A stretch of DNA of 5,263 bases from JALZVT01 sp964611345. Its GTDB lineage: Bacteria > Pseudomonadota > Gammaproteobacteria > Pseudomonadales > Azotimanducaceae. The stretch lies in contig CAZSYU010000168.1 in the NCBI GenBank assembly GCA_964611345.1, forward strand, positions 1 to 5,263, written 5' to 3'. Below the pieces are notes generated by a model that was not told where the DNA came from, did no database searches, and saw nothing but the letters and a program-made list of their open reading frames with translations. Positions 1 through 5,049 of this stretch are shown here, in pieces. The translations under genes were made by a program, and so were the position numbers. How positions within the stretch are numbered: position 1 is the stretch's first letter; the number at the start of each line of letters is the position of its first letter.

Positions 1-33
1 GCACGCCAACTTCCCAGGCACTTAACCCAGTAA
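1..33 (+). CDS. IS91-family transposase, last ten codons (partial, 5' end outside window)
   Basis: Positions 1-30 read ARQLPRHLTQ and end at a TAA at 31-33. The same ten codons and stop close the recognisable IS91-family transposase remnant at 2258-2473, so the window opens at the very end of a second transposase gene on the same strand. Whether the upstream copy is complete cannot be seen. In this family the protein is a Y2 rolling-circle transposase that nicks the element end lying just 3' of its own gene. The identity rests entirely on the identical copy further right, because ten residues alone would not be diagnostic. Confidence 0.7.
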   Translation, partial: ARQLPRHLTQ

Positions 34-75
34 TCAGAGCAATCGAGAAAAAGACCGGTTATTCTTCCTATTCAC
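34..75 (+). mobile_element. Putative IS91/ISCR-type origin end (oriIS), copy 1
   Basis: These are the 42 bp between the transposase stop and the right edge of the direct repeat. They finish with TTCTTCCTATTCAC. From memory, ISCR/IS91 oriIS ends carry a similar CTTCCTATACCC-like terminus, which fits both place and sequence. The role is inferred: in this family rolling-circle replication starts at this end and runs back through the transposase gene. No clear strong hairpin was found by eye. Confidence 0.5.
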
Positions 76-204
76 GTCCGACGAATTGTTTCGCCATAGT
101 ATGGATCGGGAGGCTTGTCGGGCCCCCGTTGGAGGGTCGGTGATGTCAGCGATGACTCTTGCCGTTCCGCTACCGTGCAGGGCGGGTGATGTAACACCAA
201 TCCG

Positions 205-1242
205 CTACTCAACGCCAAGGGTGATTAAACCTGTTCCCTTACTCACCGGTGGTGCGTTCTGCAGAATCAACACCACACCGCGACGGGGCGCACGCAGCTC
301 AGCTAACGGCTCACCAAAGTAGTCGCGCACAATACCCAGCAACGCATCCTTTTCCACCAGCTCGCCGATTTTGCAGTACGACTCAAACAACCCCATGGCG
401 GGGGAGGCTACTTCTTCCAGCCCTTGATATATAAGGCGCCCACTACTGCTCGGGCTTTCACCCGCAATCATATTGATGCCGACCATCAGGCCGCGTAAGG
501 CCTTGAGGTACGCAACCACGTCGCGCTCTTTAACCAGACTCCGATCGCCGATCTCAAGCGTAAGCCCGGGTTTTCCGCGCGTCATCGCAGTGTTGGGGTA
601 GCTAACGGAGTTAGCAGGATCGCGGGGCCGATCACCATATAGAACAATGTGACGCATCCCAGATGCCTTGGCCCATTCCAACGTACGTGTGTCGAGTTCC
701 TTATTGCCCACAAACGGCGCATATATGTGAGGCCATAACCGCTGATCGGCACTGCCCGAGTGCAGGTCTGCCAGATAGTCGCTTGGGCCCACGATCTCTT
801 TTGTCATAAAGGCAGCAAGACGTTCGGTCGGTGAGCCCTTGGCGTTACCCGGGAATTCCCGATTCAGGTTCTTGCCGTCAACTGGGTGCAGTGGGCTAAG
901 ACCGCGCTGATGCAAAGCAGGTAGGTTCGCCGCATGAACAAGCACCAGAGTGCCATTGAGAGTGGCCAGATCGATTTCCCGTCGCAAACGTTGCAGAGCG
1001 ATGATAGCTGGAAACTCATCCCCATGCGTGCCGGCCGACAGGGTGAGTACCGGCCCCGAACTGTTCCCATGGAAGATCGTGATCGGTACTACCATTTCTG
1101 TTCCGGGCACATCGGCGTTAAAAGAACGCTGCTCGCCGATGGGAACCCTGGTACCCGCCAATTCAAAAGCTGAGGGTGCAGCATTAGTTGGGTTGAGGTA
1201 ACAACACAGCGCGATAATTGGGAAATGGAGATGGAAGCGCAT
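205..1242 (-). CDS. Exported succinylglutamate desuccinylase/aspartoacylase-family zinc hydrolase
   Basis: A 345-residue protein of the AstE/AspA branch of the zinc carboxypeptidase-like (M14) fold, whose members hydrolyse amide bonds of N-acylated amino acids. Zinc-ligand motifs are in order: GTHGDE (H73, E76), then DLHSG (H161). DGKNLNREFPG (122-132) supplies the substrate-binding Asn-Arg, and LEIGD (E230) is the likely catalytic Glu. I chose the ATG at 1242. It begins a signal-peptide-like segment (hydrophobic 7-16, probable cut after TNA near residue 21), and a perfect -10 box lies just upstream, between it and the more distal in-frame ATG at 1353. There is no evident Shine-Dalgarno. The exact substrate cannot be read. 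Export to the periplasm is atypical for AstE, so a role in catabolic succinylarginine breakdown is unlikely. The gene looks intact although it is flanked by gene debris. Confidence 0.85.
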   Translation of the reverse strand: MRFHLHFPIIALCCYLNPTNAAPSAFELAGTRVPIGEQRSFNADVPGTEMVVPITIFHGNSSGPVLTLSAGTHGDEFPAIIALQRLRREIDLATLNGTLVLVHAANLPALHQRGLSPLHPVDGKNLNREFPGNAKGSPTERLAAFMTKEIVGPSDYLADLHSGSADQRLWPHIYAPFVGNKELDTRTLEWAKASGMRHIVLYGDRPRDPANSVSYPNTAMTRGKPGLTLEIGDRSLVKERDVVAYLKALRGLMVGINMIAGESPSSSGRLIYQGLEEVASPAMGLFESYCKIGELVEKDALLGIVRDYFGEPLAELRAPRRGVVLILQNAPPVSKGTGLITLGVE

Positions 1243-1273
1243 TGAGTACTGTGAGTAACGGCCGAGGAGATTG

Positions 1274-1279
1274 ATTATA
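1274..1279 (-). promoter_or_regulatory. -10 box upstream of the exported hydrolase gene
   Basis: On the minus strand this reads TATAAT, a perfect consensus -10. It would place transcription initiation near 1266, about 25 nt before the ATG at 1242. No good -35 hexamer is visible (the best are weak TTC-containing matches 15-18 bp upstream), so this is a partial promoter call. Its position supports the 1242 start over the distal ATG at 1353. Confidence 0.45.
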
Positions 1280-1335
1280 CGCGGTTCGCCATTGTCCGAA
1301 GAACGAATACTTATAACAACAGATCGGCCGCATAA

Positions 1336-1521
1336 AGGGACGATGTGGTTCAAGTGTATACGGCCACTGGTGGTGGTTATGGTGATCCTAAGAAACGCCC
1401 CAAAAGCCAGGTGCTGGAAGATATTCGCGATGGTTATGTGTCAGCCGCGCGCGCTAAGGCGCCCCGAGCAAGCGAACTAACCTTCCAGTTGATTATCCTG
1501 AAACAAATCCCGATCGACTGA
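1336..1521 (+). pseudogene. Hydantoinase B / oxoprolinase-family C-terminal remnant
   Basis: The frame opens after a TAA at 1333-1335 and has no start codon that would give a complete protein. From about 1342 it reads VYTATGGGYGDPKKRP and then LEDIRDGYVSAARAKA (to about 1461). This matches the usual end of HyuB-type proteins, which carry a GGGGYGDP motif followed by a VxxDVRDGYVS-like segment. Intact members are about 500 residues or more, so only the last tenth is present. After 1461 the similarity is lost, although the frame stays open to the TGA at 1519-1521, so the 3' end is probably also altered. The partner subunit gene hyuA is absent. The fragment abuts the 5' side of the oppositely oriented hydrolase gene, so a rearrangement joined them. 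Confidence 0.75.
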
Positions 1522-1587
1522 GGCCCAGCTGGGTGAGATCGCTGTCACCACCTATACCGTGGCCTTTTGTGCTGCCTGCTTTATTTA

Positions 1588-1616
1588 TTGACATATTTGC
1601 ACAAATAAGCAATTAT
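1588..1616 (+). promoter_or_regulatory. Promoter of the arsR-metallothionein unit, probably giving a leaderless mRNA
   Basis: A perfect -35 TTGACA (1588-1593) is followed by an exact 17-bp spacer and a 4/6 -10 AATTAT (1611-1616). Transcription would begin around 1622-1624, which coincides with the ATG of the regulator at 1622. There is no Shine-Dalgarno ahead of that ATG, as expected for a leaderless transcript. The spacer holds an operator-like palindrome. Confidence 0.65.
1594..1607 (+). promoter_or_regulatory. ArsR-family operator candidate, TATTTG-CA-CAAATA
   Basis: A perfect 6-2-6 inverted repeat lies wholly inside the spacer between the -35 and -10 boxes. A bound dimer would block RNA polymerase directly. 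AT-rich inverted repeats overlapping their own promoter are the normal operators of ArsR/SmtB regulators, and the CAAATA/TATTTG half-sites recall those of cadmium-type operators. The symmetry is seen directly; binding by the adjacent regulator is inferred. Confidence 0.6.
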
Positions 1617-1621
1617 TGGTT

Positions 1622-1909
1622 ATGGAAGCAACCAACCTGCAATCTCTAGCGGACCTGTTGAGGGCACTGGGCGAGTTCAATCGACTATCGATGGTTTATG
1701 AGCTTTGCCAGTGCGAGAAACCGCAAAACGCCATGTGTCTTTGCGAATGTTGCAGTGTTGATGCGTCTGTTGCCTCACGCCATCTGAAAGTGCTGGCCGA
1801 ACAGGATGTCGTGCAACTTGAGCGAAAGGGTAGAGAGCGAATTTACTCATTGAACCGTTCCGGTGTTGCGCAACGGCTGCGGGCGCTGGCGGATCAGATT
1901 GACAGCTAA
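1622..1909 (+). CDS. ArsR-family metal(loid)-responsive repressor with cysteine-rich sensor site
   Basis: A 95-residue winged-helix protein, usual length for ArsR/SmtB repressors. It shows the family pattern: helix LADLLRALGEFNRLSMVYEL (9-28), recognition helix with VASRHLKVLAEQDVV (50-64), then the wing RKGRERIYSL (68-77). The stretch MCLCECC (38-44) aligns with the ELCVCDLC motif of E. coli-type ArsR. C39, C41 and C44 fall on the three As(III)/Sb(III) thiolate ligands; C43, C29 and C31 are additional. Metal binding there should release the repressor from DNA. I start at the ATG at 1622, not at the TTG two codons earlier, because the promoter predicts transcription from there. It precedes the Cys-rich peptide by 35 nt on the same strand and probably controls it. 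The inducer (As, Sb, Cd, Hg or other) cannot be decided from sequence. Confidence 0.9.
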   Translation: MEATNLQSLADLLRALGEFNRLSMVYELCQCEKPQNAMCLCECCSVDASVASRHLKVLAEQDVVQLERKGRERIYSLNRSGVAQRLRALADQIDS

Positions 1910-1931
1910 CAGATTACCGAGTGACTTAATA

Positions 1932-1936
1932 AGAGG
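1932..1936 (+). promoter_or_regulatory. Shine-Dalgarno of the Cys-rich peptide
   Basis: AGAGG lies 8 nt before the ATG at 1945, a near-ideal spacing. It favours that ATG over the in-frame GTG at 1939. It is also evidence that this very short reading frame is translated, in contrast to the regulator ahead of it, which has no such site. Confidence 0.7.
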
Positions 1937-1944
1937 AAGTGAAC

Positions 1945-2037
1945 ATGACTGAGCAAAAGTGCAAATGCGAGTGCCGTGACAAAAAGTGTTGCGACGAAAA
2001 GAGCTGCAAGTGCTGTAAGGAGCACTGCTGCTGCTAA
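1945..2037 (+). CDS. Very small metallothionein-like Cys-rich peptide (30 aa)
   Basis: Thirty codons from ATG to TAA encode a peptide with 11 cysteines (6, 8, 10, 15, 16, 21, 23, 24, 28, 29, 30), His27, seven lysines and no aromatic residue. The ligand groups are CKCEC (6-10), CC (15-16), CKCC (21-24) and a terminal HCCC (27-30). Such density of CxC and CC pairs with lysines between them is typical of metallothioneins, which bind soft metal ions in thiolate clusters in the cytoplasm. It is much shorter than the classical bacterial SmtA/BmtA type (over 50 residues, with aromatic and His residues), and I see no alignment to that family. It lies 35 nt after an ArsR-type repressor, so induced metal or metalloid sequestration is the likely job. 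A thiolate metallochaperone is the alternative. No clear terminator follows. Confidence 0.8.
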   Translation: MTEQKCKCECRDKKCCDEKSCKCCKEHCCC

Positions 2038-2081
2038 ACTGGGGTTAACGGAAGCAGCAAAGTCCTCCTACTAGCTAGCGT

Positions 2082-2270
2082 CTAACTTTCACGGCGCCAC
2101 TTTTCTTGGTTAGAATCCCACCGGATGTCTCGCCAATTTTCGGAGTAGAATTCGGAGAGGCCTGGTCCTTTCTTGTAGGGAAAGTTGGTGAATTCATCGA
2201 CTAGGCTCCCGCTATTGTTTCCCCACCAGATTTTGTAGTGCTGGTTGTCTGCACTAAAGTAGTCTGGCCG
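2082..2270 (-). pseudogene. C-terminal remnant of an unrecognised minus-strand gene
   Basis: On the minus strand an open frame of about 62 codons ends at a TAG (plus-strand 2082-2084). It reads like real protein: NQHYKIWWGNNSGSLVDEF, then FPYKKGPGLSEFYSENW and RDIRWDSNQEKWRRES at the end. It is rich in Trp, Tyr and Phe with few low-complexity runs. No ATG, GTG or TTG start with a ribosome site is apparent. The frame runs into the transposase remnant near 2265-2280, so the gene was probably cut when that element arrived. I do not recognise the family. The exact junction is uncertain by 10-15 bases. Confidence 0.5.
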
Positions 2271-2473
2271 ATCCGCCCACGGCCCCGCTCTCCTGGGCTC
2301 AGCGACTAAAGCGCGTCTTTGAAATCGACATCACACTGTGCCCACTGTGCGGTGGCCAGCTTCGCGTCATCGCAGACATCACTGAGCCGGCACTCATCAC
2401 CAAGATACTCGACCACGACAGATCTTTTGATACCAACGCTGCACGCCAACTTCCCAGGCACTTAACCCAGTAA
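2258..2473 (+). pseudogene. IS91-family transposase, C-terminal remnant (5'-truncated)
   Basis: The frame is open from 2258, after a TAA at 2255-2257, and homology-like sequence starts near 2282. It contains LSWAQRLKRVFEIDI, a zinc-knuckle CPLCGGQLRVIADITEP and a final ALITKILDH segment, the standard order at the C terminus of IS91-family Y2 transposases. Only about 65-70 residues remain of a protein usually around 400 or more, so the catalytic tyrosine and HUH motifs are gone and the copy is inactive. It ends with the ten codons shared with the start of the window. The 5' truncation means the opposite (terIS) end of this copy is also missing. Confidence 0.88.
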
Positions 2474-2515
2474 TCAGAGCAATCGAGAAAAAGACCGGTT
2501 ATTCTTCCTATTCAC
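2441..2515 (+). repeat. 75-bp direct repeat, copy 2 (IS91-type 3' end)
   Basis: Identical to 1-75 at all 75 positions and in the same orientation. The left ends are offset by 2440 bp, so recombination between the copies would release or duplicate a 2440-bp circle carrying the hydrolase, regulator and Cys-rich peptide genes. Absence of any mismatch implies recent duplication or ongoing gene conversion. Confidence 0.95.
2474..2515 (+). mobile_element. Putative IS91/ISCR-type origin end (oriIS), copy 2
   Basis: This is the 42 bp after the transposase stop up to the point where the two repeats diverge, ending CTTCCTATTCAC. Here the flanking base run is ATCTAGTTC, whereas copy 1 is followed by GTCCGACG. 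The element edge is therefore probably at or within a base or two of 2515. Activity would require a transposase supplied elsewhere, for example by the copy at the left edge if it is complete. Confidence 0.5.
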
Positions 2516-2806
2516 ATCTAGTTCTGGTTTTCCTCAACGCGCTTTCTCCCCAATTCCTTTTTTGACGCTTGAATCAGAGCGGGAGAATAGCCAGTCTCAT
2601 TTCAGAAAGCCAACCTCTTTGCAAATTGGATATATCTACTTTGTCTTTAACAGGTTTGGCCTGATCCATTTCGGAGCAGCTGTATAGAGCAGCTTTAGGC
2701 AGTGGATACATCGCTTTGCATCAACCTGTAAATTTCGCTTCTCACTTTGAGCCGAATCGTTTCAGAAAAACGCCTATAGAACTGTATAACTACGCCGGAA
2801 TAGCCG
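2516..2806. other. Stretch without a convincing gene, leader of the delta-60 protein
   Basis: No coding region is supported in these 291 bp. A 45-codon minus-strand frame (2574-2711, beginning MYPLPKAALY and ending SEMRLAILPL) has no ribosome site. A plus-strand frame beginning at 2716 overlaps the next gene and looks like a shadow. Close to the next gene, TATAGA (2775-2780) and TATAAC (2785-2790) could serve as -10 boxes, but no matching -35 is clear. GGAA at 2797-2800 is a weak Shine-Dalgarno 6 nt before the ATG at 2807. Confidence 0.5.
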
Positions 2807-4972
2807 ATGCACTCTCTAACTCCAGTTACACAGCGAAAAAAACGAGGATTCAGATGGATAGATCTCACGGTCTGCATGGGGATTGCCTGCGGCTGTGCGC
2901 CTGTTTATGCCGAAGTTCCCGTCCTCGTCTCATCCGTACTGCCCAGCAGTCGATCAGTACAGGTCGATACGCCGGCCACGGTCTTTGCCACCCTGCTAAA
3001 CGCCGGAATTGAACCCGGTACTGACTGCAGTATCTCGATGAACTCTGCCTTACCGGTCAACTTCACCTACCAGACAACCAACCCGGCTGACAATTTGGCA
3101 ACAGGAACTCCAAATACACCCGTAGACATAGCTCCCGGCGGCTTTCAGACCTTTGTGTTGACGTTGGTTGCTACGGAGCCGGTTGAGCCTCAGGAAATTG
3201 AACTAATTTATCAATGTGAAAACTCAGACCCGGCGGGCGTCATAACCGGCGTAAACACTATAGACTTTTCGGCCAGCGATACTGAGGTTGCTGATGTAAT
3301 TGCACTTGTTGCAACGCCTTCGAACGACGGTATTGTCGAGTTAGCTGGTGCGCAGGGTACGAATGTGTTTGGCCTGGCAAGCGTTAATGTTGGCGTTGGC
3401 GATACGCTTATTGTGAATGCGGAGGTGAGCGATACCAGCCTCCCGGTATCAGTTATTCAGTGCCAAACCGACCCCGCGACGGCGGTATGCATAAATCCTG
3501 AAGTACCAAGTACTGATAGTATTTCTACGGAGATTGCAGCACAGGCAACCCCAACCTTTGGTTTCTTTGTGACGGCAGACGGTGACGTGCCTTTTGACCC
3601 GGCAACCAATCGTGTATTCGTACGGTTTACCGATCAATTTGGGGCTACTCGAGGTTCTACTAGCGTTGCGCTGCGTACCGTTGAGCTAACGCCGCGATTA
3701 GATAGCGACTTCGCAACCGAGGGTGTGTTAGTTCAGAACACCCCAGCTTCTGGCGGTACCAGTTCACAGTTTCCATCGGAGGCGATCGCTCTTGCAGACG
3801 GAAAGATCTTGATTGCAAGTTTTCAGACCATTGTTGAGCCGGGGCTGCCGAGTACAGATCAGTTGGCGTTACTGCGATTAACTGAAGACGGCGCAATAGA
3901 TACTACATTTGCAGACGAGGGCGTGTCTGCTCTTTCGGCTGAGGATCTAGGCGTGTCGGGAAGGATCCGCTCTTTTCCTGTACGGGTCGTAGAATTGTCG
4001 GATGGACGCCTGCGGCTGGGCTTTGGGCTCGACGATGATATTGCGGTTATAGGATTGCTTGCTGATGGCAGCCTGGATACATCCTTCGGTACCCAGGGGT
4101 CTGTGGTTATTGATATTGCGGGCCGCGACGATGATTTTTCAGACATGGCCGCATTGAGCGGGGGTGCAATCGTTTTGGTTGGTGATATAGACAATCCGAT
4201 CACTTCCCGTGCTCGTGACCCGTTTGTTCTGAAAATTACTCCAGATGGCAGCCTGGATAGCACCTTTGGAAACAGCGGCGTCTCGATAGTCGCATCGCCT
4301 GGTCCCGACATTATCTCCAACGAGTTCTTCGGGGTGACCGTGGGGGCGGATGGCAAGATCACAGCAGTTGGTGTGGTGCGAAACTCGGTTAACGAGAGTA
4401 TCGGGGACGATCTACTGGTCGCGCGTTTTTTGCCGGATGGCAGCCTGGATAGTGATTTTGCCACCGATGGAGTTTTCATCCTCGACAACGGTACCGACCT
4501 GGAGGTTTTTCTGAGTGTTGCAGTTAATCAACAGGGGGAAGTCTTCGCGACAGGTGAAATACAGAATTCTCTGGGGTTGCTGAAACTCACGTCGAGTGGC
4601 GTTCCGGACAGTAGTTTCGGCAACAATGGCTTTGTCTTATCGGAAGTACCCGATGGCGAGGGTCAATTGCTCAGTGGCTCGGGCAACGATGTCGTTCTGT
4701 TAGAGGACGGTCGAATACTGGTACTGGGAAGCGTCGCGGCGCCTGGTCGGCAATCATTGACATTCAGTCTGTTTACTGCCACTGGCGATTTCAGCCTGAA
4801 CTTTGGCCAAGGTGGGCGTTTTAATTCAGCGCCAGTACCCGACATTGAATTAGAGAGTACGCTGGCGCCACTAGCGCTTGACGCACAAGGACGCGTCATT
4901 GTGGTTACGGAACTGGAAACCGACGACTTTAGGGAGAGTGATCTACAGGTGCTTCGGTTTATTGTGCAGTGA
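2807..4972 (+). CDS. Secreted delta-60-repeat beta-propeller protein
   Basis: 721 residues. The start at 2807 gives a signal peptide: basic QRKKRGFRW (10-17), hydrophobic LTVCMGIACGCAPVYA (20-35), probable cut after VYA at 35. Residues 37 to about 295 form a Ser/Thr/Pro/Val-rich beta-type region with two Cys pairs (C74/C137 and C219/C228) that could be disulfides, possibly two Ig-like domains. From 297 come seven delta-60 repeats, recognised by DxxFxxxGV cores with the Phe at 302, 368, 427, 487, 551, 604 and 666. Each is followed by an L-x-DGKIxxxG-like strand, for example 329-337, 397-405 and 632-641. The last strand is VLRFIVQ (715-721). The family is predicted to fold as a beta-propeller. 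No C-terminal anchor or sorting signal is visible, so it is exported and perhaps released. Ligand and role are unknown. No operon partner is seen. Confidence 0.88.
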   Translation: MHSLTPVTQRKKRGFRWIDLTVCMGIACGCAPVYAEVPVLVSSVLPSSRSVQVDTPATVFATLLNAGIEPGTDCSISMNSALPVNFTYQTTNPADNLATGTPNTPVDIAPGGFQTFVLTLVATEPVEPQEIELIYQCENSDPAGVITGVNTIDFSASDTEVADVIALVATPSNDGIVELAGAQGTNVFGLASVNVGVGDTLIVNAEVSDTSLPVSVIQCQTDPATAVCINPEVPSTDSISTEIAAQATPTFGFFVTADGDVPFDPATNRVFVRFTDQFGATRGSTSVALRTVELTPRLDSDFATEGVLVQNTPASGGTSSQFPSEAIALADGKILIASFQTIVEPGLPSTDQLALLRLTEDGAIDTTFADEGVSALSAEDLGVSGRIRSFPVRVVELSDGRLRLGFGLDDDIAVIGLLADGSLDTSFGTQGSVVIDIAGRDDDFSDMAALSGGAIVLVGDIDNPITSRARDPFVLKITPDGSLDSTFGNSGVSIVASPGPDIISNEFFGVTVGADGKITAVGVVRNSVNESIGDDLLVARFLPDGSLDSDFATDGVFILDNGTDLEVFLSVAVNQQGEVFATGEIQNSLGLLKLTSSGVPDSSFGNNGFVLSEVPDGEGQLLSGSGNDVVLLEDGRILVLGSVAAPGRQSLTFSLFTATGDFSLNFGQGGRFNSAPVPDIELESTLAPLALDAQGRVIVVTELETDDFRESDLQVLRFIVQ
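4064..4452 (+). repeat. Three identical 16-bp motifs within the delta-60 repeats
   Basis: GATGGCAGCCTGGATA occurs exactly at 4064-4079, 4244-4259 and 4436-4451, with spacings of 180 and 192 bp. It encodes DGSLD(T/S), the start of three consecutive blades. Codon identity at synonymous positions indicates that these blades arose or were homogenised recently, while blades on either side differ. Confidence 0.85.
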
Positions 4973-5000
4973 GGGCATAGGCTTGCTGATGTTGTCAAAC

Positions 5001-5015
5001 CAAACTGTCAGTTTG
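5001..5015. terminator. Possible weak bidirectional terminator between convergent genes
   Basis: CAAACTG-T-CAGTTTG is a perfect 15-nt palindrome between the delta-60 gene (ends 4972) and the convergent gene ending at 5050. An alternative pairing uses TCAAAC (4995-5000) with GTTTGA (5011-5016). The loop is tight, GC content is low and no T-run follows on the plus strand (ATAAAAAG), so a classical intrinsic terminator is doubtful. Confidence 0.3.
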
Positions 5016-5049
5016 ATAAAAAGTACGCTAGACAAGACGGTACTGCCGA

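Larger units (their letters stand above)
1..75 (+). repeat. 75-bp direct repeat, copy 1 (IS91-type 3' end)
   Basis: Every base from 1 to 75 is identical to 2441-2515, in the same orientation. The identity stops sharply after TTCAC: the next bases are GTCCG here and ATCTA in copy 2. The repeat holds the last ten transposase codons, the stop and 42 bp downstream. A sharp common right boundary shortly after a transposase stop is what two insertions of the same element end would give. The left limit is unknown because the window starts inside the repeat. Confidence 0.95.

Noticed and set aside
864..1201. Overlapping open frames on both strands inside the hydrolase gene
   Set aside because: They are shadows of the minus-strand metallohydrolase, which has complete family motifs in its own frame.
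1522..1587. Frame reading EAQLGEIAVTTYTVAF after the HyuB stub
   Set aside because: Too short and unrecognised. It may be a further gene fragment or a frameshifted tail, but nothing supports either.
2038..2081. Search for a terminator after the Cys-rich peptide
   Set aside because: Only short palindromes such as GCTAGC are present, with no stem followed by a T-run.
2080..2086. GTCTAAC, matching the RYYYAAC core of an integron attC site
   Set aside because: No matching GTTRRRY core or inverted-repeat arms lie at a proper distance; the nearest GTTAGAA does not fit.
2574..2711. 45-codon minus-strand frame beginning MYPLPKAALY
   Set aside because: It reads somewhat like protein but has no ribosome site, promoter or recognisable family, so it is not reported as a gene.
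2716..3012. 98-codon plus-strand frame overlapping the start of the delta-60 gene
   Set aside because: It has low-quality composition and overlaps the signal-peptide region of a well-supported gene in another frame. The ATG at 2854 with a GAGGA ahead belongs to this frame and would not give the delta-60 protein.
3859..4488. 209-codon minus-strand open frame
   Set aside because: It lies opposite the delta-60 repeats. Its Ser/Pro/Arg-rich repeated segments (such as LSRLPSG) are the antisense of the DGSLD motifs.
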